In this document: positions 23,459 to 31,277 of the stretch, piece after piece
Numbering within the stretch: position 1 is the first letter of the stretch
How the letters are laid out: each line of letters opens with the position of its first letter
Origin: Hyphomicrobiales bacterium
Lineage (GTDB): Bacteria > Pseudomonadota > Alphaproteobacteria > Rhizobiales > Rhizobiaceae
Reading direction: 5' to 3'
Length of the DNA stretch: 40,570 nucleotides
NCBI GenBank assembly: GCA_900470965.1
Contig: UCCS01000142.1
Span: 1 to 40,570 of the forward strand
The notes under the pieces: model-generated
The model's database searches: none
Seen by the model: the letters and a program-made list of their open reading frames with translations, nothing else
What the model was told of the DNA's origin: nothing
Translations under genes and position numbers: made by a program

Positions 23459-25798
23459 TCAGAACTCTTCCCAATTATCCTGGGCAACAGCCGCTGAGCC
23501 GCGAGACTGGGCAACGGCTCGGCGCGGTGCCGGAGCGGCCGCGCGTGGTGCCGGCGCAGCCGGTGCGCGCATCTGCTGTGCGGTGGAGCGCAGTGTTGCC
23601 GCGGCATTTCCCTGCCCGGAGACGCGGAAGCGGGTGACCAACGTCTTCAACGTCTGGGCCTCGTCGTTCAGCGTCACGCTGGCAGCAGTGGTTTCTTCCA
23701 CCATCGCGGCGTTCTGCTGCGTGACCTGGTCCATCTGGTTCACGGCCTGGTTGATCTCCTTCAGGCCGATGGCCTGTTCGCTGGCCGAGGCCGAGATCTG
23801 ACGGATAAGGCCGTTGATGCCCATCACCTGCTCGGCAATCTTGTGCAGCGTGTCGCCGGCGCGGCCGACGAGATCGACGCCTTCCTTGACTTGGACGGCC
23901 GAGGTGTTGATGAGTGTCTTGATCTCCTTGGCGGCATTCGCCGAACGCTGAGCGAGCTCCCGGACTTCCTGTGCGACGACTGCAAAGCCCTTGCCTGCTT
24001 CACCGGCGCGGGCCGCTTCGACACCGGCGTTCAGAGCCAGAAGATTCGTCTGGAAGGCGATCTCGTCGATAACACCGATGATACGCGAAACTTCCGTCGA
24101 GGACTGTTCGATACCGTGCATGGAGGCAATGGCCTTCTGCACCACTTCACCGGATTTCTCGGCGTCTTCGCAAGCGAGATTGACGTTGTCAGCCGCGGTG
24201 CGGGCGTTCTCCGCGCTGGAATTGACCTGGGCGGTCAGCTCGTTGAGCGCCGCTGCCGTCTCTTCCAGACTTGCCGCCTGCTGCTCGGTGCGCTTGGCAA
24301 GGTCGGAGGCGCTGTTGCTGATCTCGCCCGTACCGGAGCCGATATTGACGACGCTGAGGCTCATCGTGTTGATGGTTTCCTCGAGGCTTGCCAGAGCGGC
24401 ATTGAAGTCCTGCTTCAGCTTGCCGTATTCGCCGGGGAATTCCTCTGTAATACGGTGGCCGAGATTGCCCTGTGACAATTCGGAAAGGCCTGCACCGACG
24501 ATCGAGACGATGTGACGCTGCAGGTTGACCGATTGTTGGCGTGCCGATTCCGAGCGACCGCGTTCGGTTTCGGCGGCAAGGCGCTGGTTGTCGGCCTCGG
24601 CTTCGAGACGCCGCGTATCGGCAAGCGCGAAGCGGAAGCCTTCGAGAGCCTTGGCGACCGAGCCGATTTCATCGGCACGGTTCTGGCCGGCAACCGTTTC
24701 GTCGTATTTTCCGTCGCTCAGCGCCTTGACGCTGGAAACGAGGCCAGCGAGCGGACGCTGAACAAGCGCGCGGACGGCGAAGTAGAGGGCGAGCAGCACG
24801 GCGCCGAGGACGATGATGCCGTTGATGACCATCATGAAGGTCTGGTCCTGAACCGGAGCATTGATCGCCGTGTGCGGGACGTCGACCAGCACGACCCAGT
24901 TGGCGTTCAGGCCGGGAACTGCGAAGGGATATACGACGCGGTCGAAGGGATCGAGGCCGTCGAAGCTGAGGTTCTTGACGAGGCCGACCTTCATGGACGA
25001 AAGCGCAGCCTTTACGTCAGCCGAGCCAGGATTGTCGCCATAAGGCTTCGACATTAGGTCGGGGGTCGGAGCGACGATCCAGTTGCCGTTCTGGGCGATC
25101 AGCGTTACACGGCCGGAGCCGAAGGGGCGCAGCGCCTGCACCTTGTCGGTGAGCGACTTCAGCGAGATATCGACGCCTTCCACACCGATCATCTTGCCAC
25201 CGGACATGACCGGATAGGCAATCGAAGTCAGCAGGGTCGGAACGTCGGTGCCTTCGGCGAGGTAGGGCGCAGTGATCGCGCCCTTGCCGCTGTCCGCGGC
25301 GAGCTTCCACCATTCTGCAGTGTAATCGTTTTCGAAGGTCGAGAACTGGATGTCACCGGTCCTGTTCTTCGACCAGTAAGGCGTGAAGGCGCCGACCTTG
25401 TTGGTGCCTTCGTCATTGTTGTTGGCGATTTCCGTGGTCTTGCCGTCGAAGGCGCCAAGCTGCTCGCAGAACCAGCTGCCGAAGGCGAAAGCGTTCTGTT
25501 CGAGATTGGCCTTCAGAATGCTGATGATACCCTTGCGATCGAGGATCTTGCCTTCATGTCCGCGTCCGACGACGCCCGACATGGTGCGAGCAGCGCTCGC
25601 AAGCTCGCCGACATTGGCTGCAATCTCGTTGGCGATCGATTTGGCTTCCGAGTTGGCCTGATCCAGCGTCAGGGTCTGGACGCGGTTACGGGTCTGGTCG
25701 ATGAGGAAGAGGTTCGAAACGACAAGCACCAGTGCAATGGCGGCACCGGTAATGACGATGAGCTTCGCCGCAAGCGATTTCATTCTGAAAATGAACAT
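23459..25798 (-). CDS. Transmembrane methyl-accepting chemotaxis protein with dCache sensor and NWEEF tail
   Basis: The 779-residue receptor has a first membrane segment (about 9-32), a periplasmic dCache_1-type sensor (about 33-315; FTPYWSKNRTGDIQF, WWKLAADSGKG, TSIAYPV, GVEGVDISL), a second membrane segment (about 321-344) and HAMP. The signalling helices carry the conserved tip EIAFQTNLLALNAGVEAARA starting at E579. The chain ends in an Ala/Pro-rich linker and NWEEF, like the NWETF peptide that tethers CheR and CheB. The R-x-W-Y typical of amino-acid-binding dCache domains is not seen; E-W-W-K stands there, so the ligand is open. The start at 25798 has GAGGA 5 nt upstream. No che genes are nearby. 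Confidence 0.94.
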   Translation of the reverse strand: MFIFRMKSLAAKLIVITGAAIALVLVVSNLFLIDQTRNRVQTLTLDQANSEAKSIANEIAANVGELASAARTMSGVVGRGHEGKILDRKGIISILKANLEQNAFAFGSWFCEQLGAFDGKTTEIANNNDEGTNKVGAFTPYWSKNRTGDIQFSTFENDYTAEWWKLAADSGKGAITAPYLAEGTDVPTLLTSIAYPVMSGGKMIGVEGVDISLKSLTDKVQALRPFGSGRVTLIAQNGNWIVAPTPDLMSKPYGDNPGSADVKAALSSMKVGLVKNLSFDGLDPFDRVVYPFAVPGLNANWVVLVDVPHTAINAPVQDQTFMMVINGIIVLGAVLLALYFAVRALVQRPLAGLVSSVKALSDGKYDETVAGQNRADEIGSVAKALEGFRFALADTRRLEAEADNQRLAAETERGRSESARQQSVNLQRHIVSIVGAGLSELSQGNLGHRITEEFPGEYGKLKQDFNAALASLEETINTMSLSVVNIGSGTGEISNSASDLAKRTEQQAASLEETAAALNELTAQVNSSAENARTAADNVNLACEDAEKSGEVVQKAIASMHGIEQSSTEVSRIIGVIDEIAFQTNLLALNAGVEAARAGEAGKGFAVVAQEVRELAQRSANAAKEIKTLINTSAVQVKEGVDLVGRAGDTLHKIAEQVMGINGLIRQISASASEQAIGLKEINQAVNQMDQVTQQNAAMVEETTAASVTLNDEAQTLKTLVTRFRVSGQGNAAATLRSTAQQMRAPAAPAPRAAAPAPRRAVAQSRGSAAVAQDNWEEF

Positions 25799-25983
25799 AG
25801 GTTCCTCGGGGCAAGGACGCGCCGAAGGGCCATTCTCCGGCGCAGCGGGTAAGGCAGGCTCTATCATGGAGCAGCCTGGGGGTTGACCGCCTCGCAGATG
25901 AACGAGGTGGCGATCGCCCGAAGGATCGCCAGAAACCTCTTAAATTTGAATGAAATTCTATATGTCGCCGCGGCAAATCCTGC

Positions 25984-26010
25984 ACGCTACCCCAAAACTA
26001 GGGGTAGTGT
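25984..26010. terminator. Hairpin between the sugar kinase and chemoreceptor genes
   Basis: ACGCTACCCC and GGGGTAGTGT (25984-25993 and 26001-26010) pair over 10 bp with one G-T wobble and a 7-nt loop. It lies 28 bp after the kinase stop on the minus strand. No T-run follows on that strand. It may end or stabilise the kinase message. The rest of the 240-bp gap shows no feature I can support beyond the chemoreceptor ribosome binding site. Confidence 0.4.
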
Positions 26011-26038
26011 TTCATGCTCAGTTCGCGGCTAGACTGGA

Positions 26039-26938
26039 CTATATTCTGTCTGCGACTTCGGCTGCCAGCGGAATGGAGGGTTGTGCCCCCGGCTTCAGGC
26101 AGGCGAGCGAGCCGGCGACCGCTGCACGGCGCAGCGCCGAGTTGAAATCCAGTCCCTCATCGAGGCTTGCTGCGAAGTAGCCGCAGAACGTATCGCCGGC
26201 GCCGACAGTATCGACGGGTTCGATGACAAGCCCCTGCGCCCGGGAAATCTGGCCATCCCGAATCGCAATCACGCCATCGCCGCCGAGCGTAACGATCAGC
26301 GTCTGACCGGTCTCGGCATGCAGGCGCTCCAACGCCGCCTCGCGGTCACCGGCACTCATGTTTTCCTGTCCCGCCAGCCGCTCGAACTCGGTTTCGTTGG
26401 CAATGACGATATCGGCCAGCCGGCCGAGGCGCGGCGCATCCGGAATAAGCGGCGCGAGATTGAGAATGCTGGTGATGCCCTTGGCGCGAGAGGCAGCAAG
26501 CGCGCGCTCGACCGCCTCGACGGGAACTTCGAGCTGCAGCATGAGTATATCGCCCTCGTTCATGGCGTTGACGGCGGCCTCTGCATTGTCGCCGCTCACC
26601 TTGCCGTTCGCGCCGGGAATGACCGCGATCATGTTCTCGCCGTCGCCGCCGACGAGAATGAGAGCTGTGCCCGTCGGCCCCTCGACATGGCTGACGCGGG
26701 AAAGGTCGGTGCCTGCGCCGTCGAGCAGTTCAAGGGCGCCCTGGGCAAAGGCATCCTTGCCGACAGCGCCCGCCATATGGACATAGCGGCCTGCTCGCCG
26801 GGCGGCGAGCGCCTGATTGGCGCCTTTGCCACCGGCAGCCGTTGCGAAGCTGTTGCCGGCAACTGTTTCGCCGGGCTTCGGCAGGCGCTCGGTGGTGGCG
26901 ATAAGGTCCATATTGATGGAGCCGAAAACTGTGATCAT
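26039..26938 (-). CDS. rbsK: Ribokinase (PfkB family sugar kinase)
   Basis: The 299-residue protein is a PfkB-family kinase closest to ribokinase, which phosphorylates D-ribose at O5. It has the N-terminal ITVFGSINMDLIATTERLPK and the sugar-binding FATAAGGKGANQALAARRAG (GGKGANQA 36-43). The C-terminal PVDTVGAGDTFCG has anion-hole Gly-Ala-Gly and catalytic base D249. The start at 26938 was chosen as the family begins there; 16 codons upstream are open. It is 44 bp after rmuC. No ribose transporter genes are adjacent, so ribose may not be the only substrate. Confidence 0.9.
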   Translation of the reverse strand: MITVFGSINMDLIATTERLPKPGETVAGNSFATAAGGKGANQALAARRAGRYVHMAGAVGKDAFAQGALELLDGAGTDLSRVSHVEGPTGTALILVGGDGENMIAVIPGANGKVSGDNAEAAVNAMNEGDILMLQLEVPVEAVERALAASRAKGITSILNLAPLIPDAPRLGRLADIVIANETEFERLAGQENMSAGDREAALERLHAETGQTLIVTLGGDGVIAIRDGQISRAQGLVIEPVDTVGAGDTFCGYFAASLDEGLDFNSALRRAAVAGSLACLKPGAQPSIPLAAEVADRI

Positions 26939-26982
26939 GGCATGTCCGTCCCTTGCTTCGGGCCGCGACACTGCCGAAGCGA

Positions 26983-28206
26983 TCACTCCTCGTCAACCAC
27001 CCTGAGCTTGAGCAAACCAGTTCGGCTTTCGACGGATTTCGCCGCCGGCTCGTTCTCGCGGGTTGGCTTGCCGTCGCCGCCTGCTTCGAATTCCAGCGCC
27101 TCGATCTTCGCGCCGCGCTTGGTGAGCTTGTCCGCCGAGGTAATGATCTGGTCCACGTCGCGCTGCGTCTGGGAAAAATGTCCCTGCAGCTTGCGTACGC
27201 GCTCGTCGAGCCGGCCGAGATCGTCCATGAGGAGGGCGACTTCTCCCTGGATGACATGCGCCTGCGCCCGCATGCGCTGGTCTTTGAGCACGGCCTGAAT
27301 GACCTGGATTGACAGCATCAAGAGCGAAGGCGAGACGATAACGATGCGTGCGCGGTGCGCCTTCTGCACGATCCCTTCGAAATTTTCGTGAATTTCAGCG
27401 AAGATCGATTCTGAGGGAACGAAAAGGAAAGCCGTCTCCTGCGTCTCGCCCTGGATCAGATATTTCTCGGAAATATCCTTGATGTGAACTTCCATGTCAC
27501 GGCGAAACTGCTGACCAGCAAGCTTACCGGCGTCTGCGCCGCCTGCATCGCGGATCGCGTTCCATGCCTCGAGCGGAAATTTGGCATCGATGACGAGCGG
27601 CGGTGCGCCATTCGGCATCCTGATCGTGCAGTCCGGGCGCGAGCCGTTGGAAAGCGTCTGCTGGAAGGCATAGGCGCCCATCGGCAGGCCATCGGCGACG
27701 ATCGTTTCCATGCGCGACTGGCCGAAAGCCCCACGCGTCTGCTTGTTGGAAAGAATGGCCTGCAGCCCGACGACATCCTTGGCGAGCGTCTGGATATTGT
27801 TCTGGGCGACATCGATCACCGCCAGGCGCTCCTGCAGTTTCTGCAGGTTGTCGTGCGTTGATTTCGTCTGCTCGGTCAGCGTCGAGCTCATGCGCTGTGA
27901 CATGCCGTCGAGCCGCTGGTTGATCGCGTGATTAAGCTCGGCCTGCCGTGCACCGAAGACTTCCGTCATGGTCGAGATGCGTCCCTGCATCTCCGCTTGT
28001 ATTTTCAGAAGCTCAGCCATGCGCGCCTCGCTTTCCGCCGCGCGAAGATTGGCTTCTTCGGCTTGCTCGCGACGGATGCCGGCATTGCGCAAGGCAAACA
28101 CGATTGTCACCAGAATGAGAACGGCGAGTGCGCCGCCGGCAAGTGCAAGCACGCCGGGGCTCAGTATCGGCAGGGAAATAGTGAGTGAGTCGGATGTCAT
28201 GGTCAT
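26983..28206 (-). CDS. rmuC: RmuC family DNA recombination protein
   Basis: RmuC limits rearrangements at inverted repeats in E. coli and has a PD-(D/E)XK-like nuclease core. The roughly 407-residue protein has an N-terminal membrane segment (VLALAGGALAVLILVTIVFA), then a long coiled coil (RREQAEEANLRAAESEARMA and onward). The RmuC domain follows: GAFGQSRMETIVADGLP, CTIRMPNGAPPLVIDAKFPL, ETAFLFVPSESIFAEIHENF and VIVSPSLLMLSIQVIQAVLK. The start is either 28206 or 28200 (two close ATGs, poor ribosome binding sites); 19 further codons are open upstream. It is divergent from the globin-coupled receptor. Confidence 0.92.
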   Translation of the reverse strand: MTMTSDSLTISLPILSPGVLALAGGALAVLILVTIVFALRNAGIRREQAEEANLRAAESEARMAELLKIQAEMQGRISTMTEVFGARQAELNHAINQRLDGMSQRMSSTLTEQTKSTHDNLQKLQERLAVIDVAQNNIQTLAKDVVGLQAILSNKQTRGAFGQSRMETIVADGLPMGAYAFQQTLSNGSRPDCTIRMPNGAPPLVIDAKFPLEAWNAIRDAGGADAGKLAGQQFRRDMEVHIKDISEKYLIQGETQETAFLFVPSESIFAEIHENFEGIVQKAHRARIVIVSPSLLMLSIQVIQAVLKDQRMRAQAHVIQGEVALLMDDLGRLDERVRKLQGHFSQTQRDVDQIITSADKLTKRGAKIEALEFEAGGDGKPTRENEPAAKSVESRTGLLKLRVVDEE

Positions 28207-28322
28207 GCTGCACCATAACAAAATAAGCGGCGATATCCAGATCAAAACGTGAACAATCCACACCGTATCACCAATACGAACGACGCTAATTTGCTGTAAC
28301 GGAAGAAAAATCAGCCGCGCAC

Positions 28323-28337
28323 TTAACGATTGCTAAA
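28323..28337 (+). promoter_or_regulatory. Near-match to a CtrA box upstream of the globin-coupled receptor
   Basis: TTAA-CGATTGC-TAAA differs at one base from the alphaproteobacterial CtrA full site TTAA-N7-TTAA, and is followed by CCAT as in the half-site TTAACCAT. It lies 62 bp before the receptor start. CtrA controls motility and chemotaxis genes in many alphaproteobacteria. One short match in an AT-richer gap can arise by chance. Confidence 0.35.
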
Positions 28338-28399
28338 CCATATTCGCCAAATCTGGCGCTGCAATTTCCCTCCGCATTCGCGCCAGATAGAGATCCCCC

Positions 28400-29899
28400 A
28401 TGACTTCCCACCAGACCGACAATGCCCTCAGGCAGCGCCTTGACTTCATTGAGCTTGACGATGAGGCGCGCAAGAACCTGCGGGAGCTACGGCCGGCGAT
28501 CTCGGAGCTTCTCGGCGGCGCACTCGACAAGTTCTACAGCAAGCTCGCAAAGACCCCGGCGGTAGCAGGCTTCTTCTCCAACAAGGCCCATATGGGCCAC
28601 GCCAAGAAGCGCCAGCAGGAACATTGGGGCAATCTTTCGGGCGGCAATTTCGACGAGAGCTATGTGAATGGTGTTACTGCCGTCGGCCGCACCCATGCCC
28701 GCATCGGCCTGGAGCCGCGCTGGTATATCGGCGGCTATGCGCTTGTCATGTCTGAGCTCGTCCGGGGCCTGATGGAAAAGCAGTGGCCATCGCTCTTTGC
28801 CCGTCAGCAGGGAAAGGCGCTTGCCGAAAAGCTGACCGCCGTCATCAAGGCGGCGATGCTCGACATGGATTATTCCATCTCCGTCTATCTGGAAGCGCTC
28901 GAGGAAAAGCGACACGCGTTGGAAGAAGAACGCGTCCGCTCAGAAGCCGATCAAGCGCTGGCACTGGAACATCTGCGCCGCGGCCTCGAAGCACTGTCGC
29001 GTGGCGATCTCGAAGCGACCCTTCCTGCCGATCTGCCCGGGAATTTTCGCCAAATGGCTGAAGACTATAACAGGGCCGTCAACGCTCTTCGCGAATCTTT
29101 CACGTCTGTCCGCACCACGTCCGGCCACATTCTCGAAGGTGCCGATGTGATGTCCAAGGCGACGGACGATCTCGCCTTGCGCACCGCGCAGCAGGCAGCC
29201 GGCGTCGAAGAGAGCTCGGCTGCGCTGCAACAGCTCTCCGTCAGCGTCAGCCAGACCGCCGCCAACGCCGAAAAGGCGTCCGGCGCCGTGCGCGAAACGC
29301 AGGAGAAAGCCAAGAATTCCGGCGAACTTGTCACCAGCGCCGTTTCGGCCATGGCGGGTATCGAGAAGTCCTCCACCGAGATTGCCAAGATCATCGGCGT
29401 CATCGACGAGATCGCCTTCCAGACCAACCTGCTGGCACTGAATGCCGGCGTCGAAGCTGCGCGTGCCGGTGATGCCGGCAAGGGCTTTGCAGTCGTCGCA
29501 CAGGAAGTCCGTCAGCTTGCCCAGCGCACCGCCGATGCCGCCAAGGCGATCAAGAATCTGATCTCCGAAAGCTCGACGCAGGTGAACGAGGGCGTCAGCA
29601 TCGTCAGCAGCACCGGTGAGGCGCTGAGCGACATGATCAGCCGTATCGACATCATCAACAGCTTCGTCGCCGATATTGCGGCTGCCGCCCGCGATCAGGC
29701 GACCGGCGTCAACGAGGTGAGCGTGGCGATCCGCAACATGGACACGATCACCCAGCAGAATTCCGGCATGGTCGAGCGTACGTCTGCCGAAACCCGCAGG
29801 CTGAAGGATGGGGTCGAGAACCTCATCGAACTGCTGCAGCGTTTCCGCGCTCGTACTGAAGGTCGGCAGGTTGCCGGTACCGCCCGCCGCGCAGCCTGA
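28400..29899 (+). CDS. Soluble globin-coupled chemoreceptor (HemAT-like)
   Basis: The 499-residue protein has no membrane segment. Residues about 10-175 are a protoglobin sensor; the proximal heme ligand is probably H99 in GRTHARIGLEPRWYIGGY, the HemAT pattern. A linker and HAMP-like stretch (about 176-245, RRGLEALSRGDLEATLPADL) follow. The MCP signalling domain has the tip EIAFQTNLLALNAGVEAARA. It likely senses oxygen or another gas through heme and signals to CheA-CheW from the cytoplasm. S. meliloti IcpA is, as I recall, a soluble receptor of this sort. It lacks the C-terminal WEEF peptide of the other receptor. The start at 28400 has a weak ribosome binding site. Confidence 0.93.
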   Translation: MTSHQTDNALRQRLDFIELDDEARKNLRELRPAISELLGGALDKFYSKLAKTPAVAGFFSNKAHMGHAKKRQQEHWGNLSGGNFDESYVNGVTAVGRTHARIGLEPRWYIGGYALVMSELVRGLMEKQWPSLFARQQGKALAEKLTAVIKAAMLDMDYSISVYLEALEEKRHALEEERVRSEADQALALEHLRRGLEALSRGDLEATLPADLPGNFRQMAEDYNRAVNALRESFTSVRTTSGHILEGADVMSKATDDLALRTAQQAAGVEESSAALQQLSVSVSQTAANAEKASGAVRETQEKAKNSGELVTSAVSAMAGIEKSSTEIAKIIGVIDEIAFQTNLLALNAGVEAARAGDAGKGFAVVAQEVRQLAQRTADAAKAIKNLISESSTQVNEGVSIVSSTGEALSDMISRIDIINSFVADIAAAARDQATGVNEVSVAIRNMDTITQQNSGMVERTSAETRRLKDGVENLIELLQRFRARTEGRQVAGTARRAA

Positions 29900-29915
29900 A
29901 TAATCCAGGCAAAAT

Positions 29916-29953
29916 CCGGGCAGGCGCTGCAAAAAACCGCAATCCCTGCCCGG
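29916..29953 (+). terminator. Inverted repeat after the globin-coupled receptor
   Basis: CCGGGCAGG and CCTGCCCGG (29916-29924 and 29945-29953) form a perfect 9-bp stem with a 20-nt A-rich loop, 16 bp after the receptor stop and 42 bp before def. No T-run follows, so it may be a Rho-type or processing site rather than an intrinsic terminator. Confidence 0.4.
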
Positions 29954-29995
29954 CGGATAATTCCCTAGTTTGAAAAGATGGGTTATGGGAACGCC

Positions 29996-30511
29996 ATGAC
30001 CATCAAGCCACTCATCATTCTTCCCGATCCCGTTCTCCGTCAGGTTTCCAAGCCGATCGAGCGGGTCGACGCCGATCTCCAGCGCCTTACGGACGATATG
30101 CTGGAAACAATGTATGACGCGCCGGGCATCGGCCTTGCCGCAATCCAGGTCGGCGTTCCACGCCGCATGCTCGTCATCGATCTTTCGAAGGAAGGCGAGG
30201 AAAAACAGCCGCTCGTCTTCATCAATCCGGAGATCGTCAGCTCCTCGGATGACCGTTCCGTCTATGAGGAAGGCTGTCTTTCCATTCCCGACTATTATGC
30301 GGAAGTGGAGCGGCCAGCGCAGGTCACCGTCAAATATCTCGACCGTGAAGGCAAAGAACAGAGTGTGGTGGCCGACGGTCTGCTCGCTACCTGTCTCCAG
30401 CATGAGATCGATCATCTGAACGGCGTGCTCTTCATCGATCACATCTCGCGGCTGAAGCGCGAAATGGTCATCAAGAAGTTCACCAAGGCTTCCAAGTCCA
30501 AGGCGCTCTGA
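29996..30511 (+). CDS. def: Peptide deformylase
   Basis: Def removes the formyl group from the starting methionine of new proteins. The 171-residue protein has all three family motifs: GIGLAAIQVG (44-53), EGCLS with metal ligand C94, and QHEIDHLNG with H136, E137 and H140. The ATG at 29996 has GGGAA 4 nt upstream; 6 codons before it are open. In most rhizobia I would expect fmt directly after def; here a toxin-antitoxin pair lies between them. Confidence 0.97.
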   Translation: MTIKPLIILPDPVLRQVSKPIERVDADLQRLTDDMLETMYDAPGIGLAAIQVGVPRRMLVIDLSKEGEEKQPLVFINPEIVSSSDDRSVYEEGCLSIPDYYAEVERPAQVTVKYLDREGKEQSVVADGLLATCLQHEIDHLNGVLFIDHISRLKREMVIKKFTKASKSKAL

Positions 30512-30543
30512 GTTGCAGCATTGAAAATGTTGCGGCCGCGCCT

Positions 30544-30564
30544 TATGATATCGATGATATCATA
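30544..30564. promoter_or_regulatory. Palindromic operator of the toxin-antitoxin pair
   Basis: TATGATATC-GAT-GATATCATA is a perfect 9-bp inverted repeat with a 3-bp centre, AT-rich in a GC-rich surround. Inside it ATGATATC also repeats directly at 9-bp spacing (30545-30552 and 30554-30561), suiting cooperative ribbon-helix-helix dimers. It lies 10 bp before the antitoxin start, where FitA/VapB-type antitoxins repress their own promoter. Confidence 0.7.
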
Positions 30565-30574
30565 GGAGCTGTTA

Positions 30575-30838
30575 ATGGGTGATCTTCTGATCCGAAACTT
30601 GGATGATGCCCTGAAGCACGAGCTTCAAAATCGCGCGCGGGAGAACGGACGCAGCCTTTCGGAGGAAGCGATCATCCATCTGCGTCGCTCACTCAGCACC
30701 TTGCGCGAAGATCGGCAGCCGGCAGGAGAATGGCTGCGTGGTCTTCTCGGGGCTGAACGCTGGACCGATGACGAGCTATCAGCGATAGAAACTGCACGGC
30801 ATGAAGCGGACCGTGCTCCACCGAAATTCCACGAATGA
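30575..30838 (+). CDS. FitA/VapB-like ribbon-helix-helix antitoxin
   Basis: The 87-residue protein begins GDLLIRNLDDALKHELQNRA and continues ENGRSLSEEAIIHLRRSL, the FitA/StbC-type ribbon-helix-helix. Its C-terminal half (AGEWLRGLLGAERWTDDELS) would wrap around the toxin. AGGAG precedes the ATG by 6 nt. It overlaps the toxin gene by ATGA (30835-30838), the usual coupling for such pairs. The family neutralises a PIN-domain RNase and represses the operon at the upstream palindrome. The pair lies between def and fmt. Confidence 0.88.
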   Translation: MGDLLIRNLDDALKHELQNRARENGRSLSEEAIIHLRRSLSTLREDRQPAGEWLRGLLGAERWTDDELSAIETARHEADRAPPKFHE

Positions 30839-31257
30839 GCGTCGTTCTAGATACGAACGTCATCTCCGAGTTGGAAGGCCGTAAATATAGCGAGCGATTG
30901 CTGCATTGGTTGAACGGCTTTGACAGAGCCGACCTTTATCTGACGACTATCAGTGTTGCAGAAATCCACTACGGTTTGTCTCTCTTGCCAGAAGGCAAGC
31001 GGCGAGAGGCGCTGATGCAGGACTATCTTCGTCTTGAGGAGGCATTTTCGGGCAGGATAATTCCGTTCACCCTGGCCGCAGCGCATCGTTACGGTGCACT
31101 CAGGGCGGCGCGTGAAAAGCGCGGTCGAAGAATGGAGACGAAAGACGCCATGATCGCGGCCATCTGCCTTGTGCACGGTGCGACGCTTGCAACCCGCAAC
31201 ACAAAAGATTTCGAAGGGCTTGATCTCAAGCTCGTAAACCCGTTTGAAGACGGTTGA
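30835..31257 (+). CDS. FitB/VapC-like PIN-domain toxin RNase
   Basis: The 140-residue protein is a complete PIN domain. Its acidic metal-binding residues are D6 (VVLDTNVISEL), E43 (TISVAEIHYGL), D104 (METKDAMIAAI) and probably D125 in RNTKDF. All expected residues are present, so the toxin looks active. VapC toxins cut specific RNAs; those of Shigella and Salmonella cut the initiator tRNA-fMet. The target here is unknown. The fmt start is 20 bp downstream, so the toxin and fmt are probably on one transcript. Confidence 0.9.
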   Translation: MSVVLDTNVISELEGRKYSERLLHWLNGFDRADLYLTTISVAEIHYGLSLLPEGKRREALMQDYLRLEEAFSGRIIPFTLAAAHRYGALRAAREKRGRRMETKDAMIAAICLVHGATLATRNTKDFEGLDLKLVNPFEDG

Positions 31258-31277
31258 TCCTCAATTGGCGAGATAGA

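Noticed and set aside
28940..30442. Minus-strand open frame of 500 codons opposite the globin-coupled receptor and def
   Set aside because: It spans two real genes on the opposite strand and has no recognisable domain.
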